Source: Aureimonas glaciei
GTDB lineage: Bacteria; Pseudomonadota; Alphaproteobacteria; Rhizobiales; Rhizobiaceae
Reading direction: 5' to 3'
Assembly: GCF_014643375.1 (NCBI RefSeq)
Contig: NZ_BMJJ01000007.1
Location: 192,925-256,924, forward strand
Length of the DNA: 64,000 bases
Of this stretch, positions 21,655 to 30,903 are shown piece by piece. The position numbers and the translations under genes are program-made. Numbering within the stretch: position 1 is the first letter of the stretch; the number at the start of each line of letters is the position of its first letter. The notes under the pieces are model-generated. The model ran no database searches, had not been told where the DNA came from, and saw nothing but the letters and a program-made list of their open reading frames with translations.

Positions 21655-22845
21655 CTACCGGTCCACCTCGCCGAACACGATGTCGAGCGAACCGAGGATC
21701 GCCGAGACGTCGGCCAGCATGTGTTTGCGGCACAGGAAGTCCATCGCCTGGAGATGGGCAAAGCCCGGCGCCTTGATCTTGCAGCGGTGCGGCTTGTTGG
21801 TGCCGTCGGCGACGAGATAGACGCCGAACTCGCCCTTGGGCGCCTCGACCGCGGCATAGACTTCGCCGGCGGGCACGTGGAAGCCCTCGGTGTAGAGCTT
21901 GAAGTGATGGATCAGCGCTTCCATCGACCGCTTCATCTCGCCCCGCTTCGGCGGCACGATCTTGCCCTCCGTCGAGGCGACGGGCCCTGTCCGCTCCGTT
22001 CCCGACAGGCGCTCGACGCACTGCTTCATGATCTTCACCGACTCACGCATCTCGACCATGCGGATGAGGTAGCGATCGTAGCAGTCGCCGTTCTTGCCGA
22101 CGGGGATGTCGAATTCCATCTCGTCGTAGCACTCATAGGGCTGCGACTTGCGCAGGTCCCAGGCAGCGCCCGAACCGCGCACCATCACGCCGGAAAAGCC
22201 GAGGGCCCAACAGTCGTCGATCCCGATGACGCCGATGTCGACATTGCGCTGCTTGAAGATGCGGTTCTCGGTCAACAGGCTGTCGATGTCGTCGAGCACC
22301 TTCAGGAACGGATCGCACCAGGCGCCAATATCGTCGACGAGCTTCTGCGGCAGGTCCTGATGGACGCCGCCGGGGCGGAAATAGGCGGCGTGCATGCGCG
22401 AGCCGGAGGCCCGCTCGTAGAACACCATCAGCTTCTCACGTTCCTCAAAACCCCAGAGCGGCGGCGTCAGGGCGCCGACGTCCATGGCCTGCGTGGTCAC
22501 ATTGAGAAGATGCGAGAGGAGACGCCCGATCTCGGAATACAGGACGCGGATCAGCTGCGCGCGCTTGGGCACCGTCACTTCCGTCAGCCGCTCGATGGCC
22601 AGACAGAAGGCATGCTCCTGGTTCATCGGCGCGACGTAGTCGAGTCGGTCGAAATAGGGGATCGCCTGGAGGTAGGTCTTGGCCTCGATCAGCTTCTCGG
22701 TGCCGCGGTGCAGCAGGCCGATGTGCGGGTCGACGCGCTCGACGATCTCGCCGTCGAGCTCCAGCACGAGGCGCAGCACGCCGTGCGCTGCCGGATGCTG
22801 CGGGCCGAAATTGATGTTGAAGTTGCGGACGTCGATTTCAGCCAT
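21655..22845 (-). CDS. nuoD: NADH-quinone oxidoreductase subunit D
   Basis: A 396-aa 49-kDa subunit forming the quinone site with NuoB. The N-terminal GPQHPAAHG motif holds the quinone-contacting His residues; HRGTEKLIE and the C-terminal ending GEVDR are family hallmarks. The start ATG 22845 ([14 protein letters not shown]) follows the GFA-family gene's stop by two bases. Confidence 0.96.
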   Translation of the reverse strand: MAEIDVRNFNINFGPQHPAAHGVLRLVLELDGEIVERVDPHIGLLHRGTEKLIEAKTYLQAIPYFDRLDYVAPMNQEHAFCLAIERLTEVTVPKRAQLIRVLYSEIGRLLSHLLNVTTQAMDVGALTPPLWGFEEREKLMVFYERASGSRMHAAYFRPGGVHQDLPQKLVDDIGAWCDPFLKVLDDIDSLLTENRIFKQRNVDIGVIGIDDCWALGFSGVMVRGSGAAWDLRKSQPYECYDEMEFDIPVGKNGDCYDRYLIRMVEMRESVKIMKQCVERLSGTERTGPVASTEGKIVPPKRGEMKRSMEALIHHFKLYTEGFHVPAGEVYAAVEAPKGEFGVYLVADGTNKPHRCKIKAPGFAHLQAMDFLCRKHMLADVSAILGSLDIVFGEVDR

Positions 22846-22847
22846 TG

Positions 22848-23276
22848 TTACGTCCCCTCGCCGGCAAAGGCCGCGATGAATTCTGCGCCCGTCATCTTCT
22901 TCGTCGGATTGGCAAAGCCGTAGACGTCGGGCTTGTCGTCGATGAAAATCTCGCTGGCGAAGGTGAAGCCCGTGGGCTTGTCCAGCGCCTGGTAGGAAAC
23001 GACCGCCGCGCTGCCGTCCTGCATCCGCCAGATCAGACTGGAGCCGCAGGTCTTGCAGAAGCCGCGCTCGCCGTAGTCGGAAGAGCGGTAGATGCCGAGC
23101 GCGCTCTCGTCCTCGATTGCCAGGCTCTCGCACTCGACCGCCAAGAAGACGCCGCCCGACCAGCGGCGGCACATCCCGCAGTGACAAGCGCCGAATTCGT
23201 GCTTGGCGATGACCGCCTTGAAGCGGACGGCTCCGCAGAGACACCCGCCGGAAAGGTCTGAACCCGCCTCGCTCAT
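22848..23276 (-). CDS. GFA family (glutathione-dependent formaldehyde-activating-like) protein
   Basis: A 142-aa zinc protein of the GFA/CENP-V fold. The two zinc sites are marked by [18 protein letters not shown] and FCKTCGS. Despite the family name, most members have no demonstrated formaldehyde-glutathione activity. It is placed between nuoC and nuoD with gaps of 7 and 2 bases, so it is cotranscribed with complex I; no functional link is evident from sequence. Confidence 0.88.
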   Translation of the reverse strand: MSEAGSDLSGGCLCGAVRFKAVIAKHEFGACHCGMCRRWSGGVFLAVECESLAIEDESALGIYRSSDYGERGFCKTCGSSLIWRMQDGSAAVVSYQALDKPTGFTFASEIFIDDKPDVYGFANPTKKMTGAEFIAAFAGEGT

Positions 23277-23283
23277 CTCTGCC

Positions 23284-23877
23284 TCAGTTCGCCTTTGCCT
23301 TCTCGTCGCCCGGCAGCACGTAGTCCGTGCCTTCCCAAGGCGAGAGGAAGTCGAAGTTGCGGAACTCCTGGCGCAGGGCCACCGGCTCGTAGATCACCTG
23401 CTTCAGCGCCTCGTCGTAGTGCACTTCGACGAAGCCGGTCAGCGGAAAGTCCTTGCGCAGCGGATGCCCCTCGAAGCCGTAGTCGGTGAGGATGCGGCGG
23501 AGGTCCGGATGGCCGGTGAAGAGGATGCCGTAGAGGTCGTAGGCCTCGCGCTCGAACCAGTCGGCCCCGGAATACACCGCGGTCGCCGAAGGAACCGGAT
23601 CGTCCTCGGTGGTGCGCAGCTTGACGCGGATGCGTTTGTTCTGGCGCGGCGACAGGAGGTGATAGACCACCTCGAAGCGCTGTTCGCGCTGGGGATAGTC
23701 CGCGCCGCAGATGTCGACGAGGGCGACGAATTCCTGGCCCGGCGCATCGCGCAGCGCCGTCAGCACCGCGATGATGTCCTCGGCTTCGACGATGACGGTC
23801 AATTCGCCGAAGGCGATGATCGACTCGCCGAGCTTGTCGCCCAGAAGGTTTTTTATGGTCTCGGCGAATTCGTTCAT
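23284..23877 (-). CDS. nuoC: NADH-quinone oxidoreductase subunit C
   Basis: A 197-aa 30-kDa subunit of the complex I connecting module. The conserved segment [20 protein letters not shown] and [12 protein letters not shown] are present. It is a separate gene from nuoD, unlike the NuoCD fusion of enterobacteria. Length fits rhizobial NuoC. Confidence 0.96.
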   Translation of the reverse strand: MNEFAETIKNLLGDKLGESIIAFGELTVIVEAEDIIAVLTALRDAPGQEFVALVDICGADYPQREQRFEVVYHLLSPRQNKRIRVKLRTTEDDPVPSATAVYSGADWFEREAYDLYGILFTGHPDLRRILTDYGFEGHPLRKDFPLTGFVEVHYDEALKQVIYEPVALRQEFRNFDFLSPWEGTDYVLPGDEKAKAN

Positions 23878-23915
23878 CGGACGCGCGATGCCCCTTGTCT
23901 CTTGATGCGGCGCGA

Positions 23916-24497
23916 TCAGCGCTCGATCGTCCCGGTACGCCGGATCTTCTTCTGCAGCAGCAGCACGCCGTAGAGCAGCGCCTCGGCCGTCGGCGGGCAG
24001 CCCGGGACGTAGATGTCGACGGGCACCACGCGGTCGCAGCCGCGCACCACGGAATAGGAATAGTGGTAGTAGCCGCCGCCATTGGCGCAGGAGCCCATGG
24101 AGATGACGTAGCGCGGCTCGGGCATCTGGTCGTAGACCTTGCGCAGTGCCGGGGCCATCTTGTTGGTCAGCGTCCCCGCGACGATCATCACGTCCGACTG
24201 GCGGGGTGAGGCGCGCGGCGCGAAGCCGAAACGCTCGGCGTCATAGCGCGGCATCGACATCTGCATCATCTCGACGGCGCAGCAGGCCAGACCGAAGGTC
24301 ATCCACATCAGCGAGCCAGTCCGGGCCCACTGGATGAGATCGTCCGTCGAGGTGACGAGAAAGCCCTTGTCGGCCAGTTCGTCGTTGATGTCGGTCAGGA
24401 AAGGATCTGGGGCGCGCGGAACCTGCAGCGCGCTCGAGCGGCTGCCGGCCTCGACCGAGGCGGCGCGCAGGAAAGTCTCTCTGTCGGTCAGTCCCAT
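23916..24497 (-). CDS. nuoB: NADH-quinone oxidoreductase subunit B
   Basis: A 193-aa subunit carrying cluster N2, the last electron donor to quinone. The tandem Cys pair is in [10 protein letters not shown], and the remaining ligands are in GSCANGGG and [10 protein letters not shown]. The ATG 24497 ([10 protein letters not shown]) overlaps the nuoA stop by 10 bases. Confidence 0.96.
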   Translation of the reverse strand: MGLTDRETFLRAASVEAGSRSSALQVPRAPDPFLTDINDELADKGFLVTSTDDLIQWARTGSLMWMTFGLACCAVEMMQMSMPRYDAERFGFAPRASPRQSDVMIVAGTLTNKMAPALRKVYDQMPEPRYVISMGSCANGGGYYHYSYSVVRGCDRVVPVDIYVPGCPPTAEALLYGVLLLQKKIRRTGTIER

Positions 24498-24853
24498 TCG
24501 AGGGCGCCTTTCTTCCACTCGTAGATGAAGCCGATGGTCAGGACGCCGAGGAACACCATCATCGACCAGAAGCCGAACCAGCCGACATCGCCGAACGAGG
24601 CGGCCCAGGGGAACAGGAAGGCCACTTCCAGGTCGAAGATAATGAACAGGATCGACACCAGGTAGAATCGCACGTCGAACTTCATGCGCGAATCGTCGAA
24701 GGCGTCGAAGCCGCATTCGTAGGCGGAGAGTTTCTCGTCGTCCGGCGCGCGAAAGGCGATCAGGAAGGGCGAGACCAGCAGCGCCAGGCCGATGAACAGC
24801 GCGACGCCGACAAAGATGACGATCGGCAGGTAGGAAGCGAGAAGTTCGGGCAT
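24488..24853 (-). CDS. nuoA: NADH-quinone oxidoreductase subunit A
   Basis: A 121-aa membrane subunit (ND3 homologue) with three helices. The loop Cys of [10 protein letters not shown] and the acidic [11 protein letters not shown] helix are diagnostic. ATG 24853 ([10 protein letters not shown]) gives the standard rhizobial length; an in-frame ATG at 24865 would add four residues. It is the first gene of the operon, so the main nuo promoter should lie upstream in 24854-25325. Confidence 0.94.
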   Translation of the reverse strand: MPELLASYLPIVIFVGVALFIGLALLVSPFLIAFRAPDDEKLSAYECGFDAFDDSRMKFDVRFYLVSILFIIFDLEVAFLFPWAASFGDVGWFGFWSMMVFLGVLTIGFIYEWKKGALEWD

Positions 24854-25325
24854 CGGCGATCCCATGAGGCGGCGGCGACGGTCTCGAGCCGCGCTGGCGG
24901 CTGGTCGACCCGGCAGAATCCTTGTCGGCACAGCGGCAGGTAGGCGTCCGCACACCGAGGCACAATGCGCAATCGGGTCGCACCGACCGTCTCTTGCATC
25001 GCGGCGAGGACTAGACCGTTCGCCCCGCCAGCGCAAGCCGAACCCATGGTCACAGCTGCCGGTCCGGCGTTGCTTCGCAGAGAGTTGAGCGCCTGAAGCG
25101 GCCTCGCGCCCGGCCGCGACCGCCGCGGCCGGTGCGCTGCCCTCGTGCGGAGGCTGCCGGCATCGCGTCTGCCAAACGCGCCGCCCCCTCTTGTCCTTCG
25201 GTCCCGGGGCTGAATAGCTCCGGGGCGGGACAACAAAGCGGCGCGCGATCGTGCCCGCTGGCGAGAAGGGCGAACCGGCGCCTGGAGGCCGAAGGACTGG
25301 CGCCGGCTCGCGGGAGGAGCGACGA
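24854..25325. other. intergenic region upstream of nuoA
   Basis: No protein gene is supported in these 472 bases. The stretch separates the leftward nuo operon from the rightward Gfo/Idh/MocA gene and must contain both promoters, but I could not pick -35/-10 elements with confidence. GGGAGG at 25312-25317 is the ribosome-binding site for the rightward gene. Confidence 0.5.
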
Positions 25326-26369
25326 ATGGCATTGCTACGGGGTGGCCTGATCGGCTGCGGATTCTTCGCCTCGAATCATCTGAATGCGTGGCGCGAACTG
25401 GCGCGTCACCCCGATGGCGCCGAGATCGTCGCTTTGTGCGACCGCGATCCGGCGCGCCTGGCAGCGGCTGCGGCCGAGTTCGGCGTGGCGCGCCGCTATG
25501 CCGATGCGCAAGCCATGCTGGCGGCCGAAAAGCTCGACTTCGTCGACATCGTCACCACCGCCCCGGCCCACCGGGCCCTCGTGGAACTCGCCGCCCGCCA
25601 CGGCGTCGCGGTGATCTGCCAGAAGCCGATGGCGCCCGACATCGCCGATGGCCGCGCCATGGTCGAAGCCTGCGAGCGGGCGGGCGTCGCGATGATGGTG
25701 CACGAAAATTTCCGCTGGCAGGCGCCGCTTCTGGCGGTGCGCGCCGTGCTCGATTCCGGCGTGATCGGAAGACCCTTCTGGGGCCGGGTCTCGTTCCGCT
25801 CGGGCTACGACGTCATTGCCGGCCAGCCCTATCTCGCCGAGGGCAAGCGCTTCATCATCGAGGATCTCGGCGTGCATGTCCTCGACACCGCACGGTTTCT
25901 GTTCGGCGAAGTGGCGCGGCTGACCGCCTCGACGACGACGGTGAACCCGGCGATCGCCGGCGAGGACGTCGCGACCATGCTGCTCGTGCACCGGGACGGC
26001 GTGACCGCGGTCGTCGACTGCAGCTATTCCAGCCGGCGCGCCCGCGAGCTGTTTCCCGAGGTTCTCGTCGACATCGAGGGCAGCGACGGATCGCTGCAGC
26101 TCGATGCCGGCTATGCCCTCACCGTTCGTTCGCCGGCGGGAATCGAGCAGCGCGACGTCTCGCCGACGCTCCTGCCCTGGGCGCAGGTTCCCTGGCACGG
26201 CGTGCAGGAGAGCGTCCTCAACATCCAGCGTCACTTCATCGACTGCCTGCGCGCCGGCACCGCGCCGGCGACGGCCGGAAGCGACAATCTGAAGACCTTT
26301 GCTCTGGTCGAGGCCGCCTATGGCAGCGCAGCGACGGGCGAGACGGTGGACCCTGCGCGGTTTGCCTGA
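25326..26369 (+). CDS. Gfo/Idh/MocA family oxidoreductase
   Basis: A 347-aa NAD(P)-dependent dehydrogenase-like protein. The Rossmann motif [12 protein letters not shown] is at residues 7-18 and the family's conserved Lys motif, usually EKP, appears as CQKPMAPD (about residue 98). The C-terminal alpha/beta domain contains [16 protein letters not shown], typical of the sugar/inositol-type members. The ATG at 25326 has a good GGGAGG ribosome-binding site. Substrate unknown; it stands alone. Confidence 0.88.
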   Translation: MALLRGGLIGCGFFASNHLNAWRELARHPDGAEIVALCDRDPARLAAAAAEFGVARRYADAQAMLAAEKLDFVDIVTTAPAHRALVELAARHGVAVICQKPMAPDIADGRAMVEACERAGVAMMVHENFRWQAPLLAVRAVLDSGVIGRPFWGRVSFRSGYDVIAGQPYLAEGKRFIIEDLGVHVLDTARFLFGEVARLTASTTTVNPAIAGEDVATMLLVHRDGVTAVVDCSYSSRRARELFPEVLVDIEGSDGSLQLDAGYALTVRSPAGIEQRDVSPTLLPWAQVPWHGVQESVLNIQRHFIDCLRAGTAPATAGSDNLKTFALVEAAYGSAATGETVDPARFA

Positions 26370-26820
26370 ATCGGCCTGTCCCTCGCCTGGCGTTTCCGCC
26401 GATCGATTCGGATCGCCGTGGATCCAGGCTCCGTCCGCCGCGCGGGATGAAGGCGACCCGATGCGGCCTCTGGCTCCGGCACCACGAGCGAGCGTCTTGG
26501 TGTCGGCGCCAGACGGGCCGCCAGGACGGATGCCGTCATCGCGGGCCGATCCGGGCGACGTCCGCGTGGCCGACACAGCACGATGCGGACCCAAAGCCGG
26601 ACACGCTCTCGGACGCAGGATGGCGGTGGCTGACTTGAATCACTTGAGCGGGGGCCGGATTCGCCAAAGGGCCCGCCACTCGGCCCGCGCCTCGACAGGC
26701 TCCGACACAATAATACAGGCACAAAAATGTGCAGCGCAGAGCCCGGCAATCGCCAGACCCTGCACCACACATATAATGTTCGATGTCGCAAGAATGAACT
26801 TGTCAAAGTTCAGGAGCTTC
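26370..26820. other. intergenic region, no gene seen
   Basis: About 450 bases without a convincing coding frame; open frames here on both strands are short, Arg/Pro-rich and lack ribosome-binding sites. It ends at the hairpin that follows tRNA-Asp. Confidence 0.5.
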
Positions 26821-26860
26821 AGTCTACTTCCATTGCCGGTAGTGACAATGGAAGTAGACT
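26821..26860 (-). repeat. perfect 15-bp inverted repeat abutting the tRNA-Asp 3' end
   Basis: AGTCTACTTCCATTG is followed after 10 bases by its exact reverse complement. The inner end coincides with the last base of the encoded CCA of tRNA-Asp, so the hairpin would form right at the tRNA 3' end. No T-run follows on the minus strand. It may act in 3'-end processing or termination, or be a repeat element. Confidence 0.7.
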
Positions 26861-26936
26861 GGCGCGAGTGACGGGGCTCGAACCCGCGACCTCCGGCGTG
26901 ACAGGCCGGCACTCTAACCAACTGAGCTACACCCGC
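26860..26936 (-). tRNA. tRNA-Asp(GTC)
   Basis: A 77-nt cloverleaf: acceptor GCGGGTG pairs with CACTCGC (one G-U), the D-loop contains AGTTGGTTA, the anticodon loop is CTGTCAC with anticodon GTC at 26900-26902, and the T-loop is GTTCGAG. The 3' CCA is encoded (26860-26862). Confidence 0.95.
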
Positions 26937-27458
26937 GCTCCAGGCCGCTTGCGGCGGCTTGTGACGGTGATTTACGAGACGCCCCCTGCCCTGTCAAGCG
27001 CGATATCGGCAAATGCGACAGGCCCTGACGCTTTATCGAAAGCGGGCGAAATCGCGGGGGATTTTGCGTCGCACGCGTCGTCCCCGGCTTGATTTCGCAG
27101 CTGTCGGAAACTAGGCGGGCGTGCCGACGCGCGAGAGCATAGCGTCGACCAGCGCCGGACGTCAGCGCGTCGATCGAAGCGCCATGGCTATAGAATCGCT
27201 TCCCTTCCGGGCTCCAATTAATGCACCGACGCGGTGGTCCGGCGAGGTTTCCGGCAATGCCGTCACGCCCGGCCGACCCGCAGCGCGCCCCCCGCTGGCC
27301 CGCGTTTGCTCCGGGCGCCTCGGAAGCGTTGTCGCCCGTCGCCGCCCCTCGGCCGAGCCGTCCCCCAGAAGCCCGTCCCGAACCGGGTCGCGCGTCGCTA
27401 CCTCTTTTTACGGCTTGCGCCCGAAGCGCGCATTGCCTATCTGGACCTCACCCTGGAA
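26937..27458. other. intergenic region between divergent tRNA genes
   Basis: No supported gene in about 520 bases. The composition is chromosomal-like and only short shadow frames exist. It must contain the promoters of both tRNA genes. Confidence 0.5.
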
Positions 27459-27534
27459 GGGCGATTAGCTCAGTTGGTAGAGCGCCTCGTTTACACCGAG
27501 GATGTCGGCAGTTCGAGCCTGTCATCGCCCACCA
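27459..27534 (+). tRNA. tRNA-Val(TAC)
   Basis: A 76-nt cloverleaf: acceptor GGGCGAT pairs with GTCATCGCCC's ATCGCCC, the D-arm contains AGCTCAGTTGGTAGAGC, the anticodon loop TTTACAC has anticodon TAC at 27492-27494, the T-loop is GTTCGAG, and CCA is encoded. The accessory region begins immediately downstream; tRNA 3' ends are common integration sites, but I found no copy of this 3' end elsewhere in the window. Confidence 0.96.
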
Positions 27535-27613
27535 TGCAATATCAGGGACTTAGCCGATTCCTGTCATCCCCTTCCGGGTCCTTGCGGGGGAAACTGCGGA
27601 GGAAACTCCTTCG

Positions 27614-28450
27614 ATGCCACGTGATCTGATCTCCCGTGGCACTCGCGACGAGTTCCGAGAAACACTATCCGGCTTCTTCACGCTCCGCACGATCGTCGAC
27701 GCTTTCGCCGCCGGCGGCATCGCCTATCGTGACGTCGAGGGATGCCAAGTAATGGGACAAAGGCGTGGGCTGGTAGAGGGCTACTACGCGTCCGTCGACT
27801 TCCAGAATGCCGACCACATCGCCGATCTCCTTCTTGTCTATGAAGAGATCGTCTTCAAGCTTGAACGGGAAGGAACCCCCGAGAGCCGGAGGGCGAAGGA
27901 GGCCCTTTTGCTTCGGATGAAGCGAGATGGATTCGACCATGTCGACGGCCGGTTCACGTCGCCGAAGCTCGACGTCAGGACGGTGAACGTTGGGGACCTC
28001 ACCTCCGCCACGGAAGCGGCTGTTCATGAGCACATTGAGAAGGCGAATGCGCACCTGGCGTCCGGCGAGTACGCCGATGCCATCATCTATTGCTACACGC
28101 TGGTCGAGCAGCTCCTGAAGATCATTCTTCGTGATCGGGGAGTGACCTTCAAGGCCGAGGAAGGCGACATACGGTCTCTGTATCGCCTGGTCGCCGAGGA
28201 GCTGAACATGCTCGCTTCGAGCGAGACGATCGACCGCCCGCTCAAGCCGATCCTCGACGGTCTGCAGAAGCTCGTCGGCGGGATTTACGAAGTCGCGAAC
28301 AAAGCCAGCAATCGCCACGTGAAGGCCTACTCGCCGGCTCGACGTCACGCAAAACTCGCTATCAACGCCTCTCTGGCACTGTGCGATTACGTCGTCGAGA
28401 GCGCGGCGTTTCAGGCCAAATCGGGGGCCGACGTAGGCTCGAAACCGTAA
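27614..28450 (+). CDS. abortive-infection-like protein (Abi C-terminal domain)
   Basis: A 278-aa cytosolic protein. Residues about 150-265 resemble the abortive-infection C-terminal domain found in many phage-defence proteins: a helical region with LVEQLLKIILRDRGV, then spaced leucines, then the ANKASNRHVKAYSP segment where family members have an RN-x-H-like element, then a final helix. The N-terminal 140 residues are not recognised. It starts 80 bases after tRNA-Val with a GCGGAGG ribosome-binding site. A defence role is inferred from the domain and from the location in an accessory hotspot; no second component is obvious next to it. Confidence 0.6.
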   Translation: MPRDLISRGTRDEFRETLSGFFTLRTIVDAFAAGGIAYRDVEGCQVMGQRRGLVEGYYASVDFQNADHIADLLLVYEEIVFKLEREGTPESRRAKEALLLRMKRDGFDHVDGRFTSPKLDVRTVNVGDLTSATEAAVHEHIEKANAHLASGEYADAIIYCYTLVEQLLKIILRDRGVTFKAEEGDIRSLYRLVAEELNMLASSETIDRPLKPILDGLQKLVGGIYEVANKASNRHVKAYSPARRHAKLAINASLALCDYVVESAAFQAKSGADVGSKP

Positions 28451-28677
28451 CCTGCATAGCCGGTTTCCCTGAGCTTCCTTACTAATCCACGATCGTCCAA
28501 ATCCTCGAGGTTTAAGAAAACTCGACGTTAAGGACATCCGCGGTTCGGGGCTTCTCGAGCGGACTCAAGGGGTTCTAGACTCCACAACATCAGCATGACA
28601 CCCGCCCCTGAGGGCCACCAGCTCGACGCCACCCGTCGCGCAGGATCGAGGAGTCGTGCCCCTTTTGGAGCCTCCCT

Positions 28678-30462
28678 ATGGACGACACGACGATGACGCT
28701 GCACGACGTATTCATGCGTCACAAGCTCTATAAAGCCCCTGCCGAGGACGCGGAGGCGTCTCTGCGCGGTGAGAAGATGACGTTCATCCACGACCTTCTC
28801 CGTGGTGCCGCGCCGGCCTGCGGTGATTTGCGGACCGACATCGGTCTGTGGCACTCGGATCTGCAGTCTCGCGGCCTCCGCCACGAAGGAGATGCCGGAA
28901 TGTGGGCGTCAATGTCTGCAGCGAGTCCCGACATCGTGTGGCTCGAACCTCTCCTGTCGGTATTCGCTTATCGTCCCGACGTCCTGCGGTGCCGGTACTA
29001 TATGGCTGTTCTCGGTCACGTCGGCAGCGCGAGGTACTTGTCGCGGGTCTCAGAGCGCGATCATGACCTGACTGGGGCGTTTGCGCACGGCATGCACCTG
29101 CACGCGAAAAAACTCGAACGGATCGGGTCGTCGTACAAGTGGTACCCCGGCGTTGAGATCGCGATCCTCGTCGAGGGTTGCCGTCGGCTTGTCGGCATCG
29201 ACGGCGGCGATAAGACTGTCATGCCCCTGATTAGTTGGTGGAATCAGACCCGGCGAGACCGGAGCCGCGCTCGCGATGACGGCGAGCGTCAGTACCTGAC
29301 CGCGCTCGTCACTGAGAGTCAGGTGCGCTCGATGATGAGGAAGGCGGTTGACGAAGGGAGGATTGCCGACCCGGATGAGTTTCGGACGAAGACCGCTGAC
29401 GACAGGTTCGAGTTCGGCAACGACACCGATGACGACGGCGGCGTCGATGCCGAGGCCGTCGCGGACAGCACCGAAGAGTCGGTGCCCCGTACCCACGACA
29501 CGTTCGCTTCGGTCGCCGCTGCGGTCGACGCCAAGATCGCCGCCCTGAAATCCCCCGTTCGCCCTCCCGCATCGGCGCAGCGCGGCCACCTGGTCCTCGC
29601 CGATATCCCGTCGAAGAAGAACGCCGTCCGTCATAGCGAGGGAGACCTGGAGGCGTCCCTCTCCGGGATCACCGGCCGCTGGATGGAGCAGGTCCTGGTG
29701 TCCAACGAACTCCCCGAGATCGCATCCGAGCTTCGGGCGGAGTGGCCTCACTCTGTCGATCTTATCAACCGCGTCCTCGGAGACCTGCGCGTCGGCGAGC
29801 CTGTCCGCTTCCGGCCTACTCTCCTCGTCGGCTCGCCGGGATCGGGGAAGACGTCGTTGATGAAGGCCATCGCGGGAAGCCTCCTTATGCCGTCTGTCGT
29901 CTTCCCCTGCGCGTCGGTCAGCGACGGGTCGTTCGGTGGCACCCCGAGCCAGTGGTCCACGCGCCGCGCCTCGACGCCGCTTGAGTTGATCCGGTCTTCG
30001 GATCGAGCGAATCCCATCGTGATCCTCGACGAGATCGAGAAGTCGGGCACGTCGGGACACAATGGCTCCCTGGTTTCAGCTCTGTTACCCATGCTGGAGC
30101 GTGGGACCGCCTCGGCATATTTCGAGATCGGCATCGAGCGCAACGCCGACCTCTCCGCCGTCAGCTTCTTCGCGACCGCAAACGATGTGACCGGGATCCC
30201 GATGCCTCTGCGCGACCGGTTTCGCATCCTCCGCATGCCGGATCCCGAGCCCGCGCATATTGGGAGCCTGACCAGGAAGATCATCTCCGATCTCATCTAC
30301 GAGCGCGGCTTGGACGAGAGGTGGACGCCCCCGCTCGCGCCCGACGAGATCGACATCATCAAAAAAGCATGGGGTGGCGGCAGCTTGCGCCGGCTCCGTC
30401 GAGCCGTCGAAGCGACGCTTGCGGCTCGCGAAACGGCGATGACGAACGGGAGGGCCATGTAG
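28678..30462 (+). CDS. Lon-like AAA+ ATPase
   Basis: A 594-aa protein. The N-terminal 300 residues are unrecognised, with an acidic linker near 240-270. The C-terminal half is an AAA+ domain: Walker A GSPGSGKTS (385-393), Walker B VILDEIEKS (448-456), sensor 1 ATAND (499-503) and an arginine finger around R512/R514. Spacing and the PLELIRSSDRANPIVILDE segment resemble the ATPase part of Lon, but no Ser-Lys protease domain is present. It heads a tightly packed four-gene unit (gaps 0, -4 and +4 bases) ending with a recombinase-like gene, which suggests a shared role in mobility or in remodelling a protein-DNA complex. Confidence 0.75.
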   Translation: MDDTTMTLHDVFMRHKLYKAPAEDAEASLRGEKMTFIHDLLRGAAPACGDLRTDIGLWHSDLQSRGLRHEGDAGMWASMSAASPDIVWLEPLLSVFAYRPDVLRCRYYMAVLGHVGSARYLSRVSERDHDLTGAFAHGMHLHAKKLERIGSSYKWYPGVEIAILVEGCRRLVGIDGGDKTVMPLISWWNQTRRDRSRARDDGERQYLTALVTESQVRSMMRKAVDEGRIADPDEFRTKTADDRFEFGNDTDDDGGVDAEAVADSTEESVPRTHDTFASVAAAVDAKIAALKSPVRPPASAQRGHLVLADIPSKKNAVRHSEGDLEASLSGITGRWMEQVLVSNELPEIASELRAEWPHSVDLINRVLGDLRVGEPVRFRPTLLVGSPGSGKTSLMKAIAGSLLMPSVVFPCASVSDGSFGGTPSQWSTRRASTPLELIRSSDRANPIVILDEIEKSGTSGHNGSLVSALLPMLERGTASAYFEIGIERNADLSAVSFFATANDVTGIPMPLRDRFRILRMPDPEPAHIGSLTRKIISDLIYERGLDERWTPPLAPDEIDIIKKAWGGGSLRRLRRAVEATLAARETAMTNGRAM

Positions 30463-30654
30463 ATGGTGATCGCGTTCCCGTCGGACGTCCTCGCTCGTCT
30501 TCGTCACATCGAAAGAAGCGAGGGCGTGCCCGTTTTGGACGTCGTCCACCAGGCGGTCGCGGTATTCAGCTACCTCGACGTCGACGAGAGGCAGCGCCTC
30601 GGGCAGGTCGCCTTAGGCCTCGTCGTCGAACGCATGAAAGGAGGAAACGCATGA
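30463..30654 (+). CDS. small hypothetical protein (63 aa)
   Basis: It starts immediately after the AAA+ ATPase stop codon and ends with a 4-base overlap with the next gene. The protein begins MVIAFPSDVLARLRHIERSE and looks like a small helical, possibly ribbon-helix-helix-like polypeptide, but no family is recognised. The packing supports it as a real gene. Confidence 0.6.
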   Translation: MVIAFPSDVLARLRHIERSEGVPVLDVVHQAVAVFSYLDVDERQRLGQVALGLVVERMKGGNA

Positions 30655-30899
30655 GCGAAGCCGATGAAGTGTGGTCGAAGCTCCGCAAGACTGAGCAGAT
30701 CTTCCTGCGGAACCTCGTCGCCGCTCCCGACGACCCAGGGCGGATACTGCGTGTGATCTCCTGCCTCGCTCGCCGGCTGCCGTATTGCGCGACTCGCAGA
30801 CAGATCGATCGGCTAGCGCACGCCGGAATCGGTCTGCATGCGTTCGGCCGTCTCGTCGAAACGCCACCGGATGGTTCAGACGAGAAAGACGGACTATGA
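30651..30899 (+). CDS. small hypothetical protein (82 aa)
   Basis: The ATG at 30651 overlaps the preceding stop (ATGA) and has an AAAGGAGG ribosome-binding site at 30637-30644, so it is almost certainly translated. Predicted mostly helical, with RILRVISCLARRLPYCATRR in the centre and an acidic C-terminus. No family recognised. It is followed after four bases by the recombinase-like gene. Confidence 0.6.
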   Translation: MSEADEVWSKLRKTEQIFLRNLVAAPDDPGRILRVISCLARRLPYCATRRQIDRLAHAGIGLHAFGRLVETPPDGSDEKDGL

Positions 30900-30903
30900 A
30901 CCT

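Noticed and set aside
27459-27534. tRNA-Val 3' end as the attachment site of the 27.6-44 kb region
   Set aside because: I looked for a second copy of its last 20 bases further right and did not see one, so only the 25-bp repeats are proposed.
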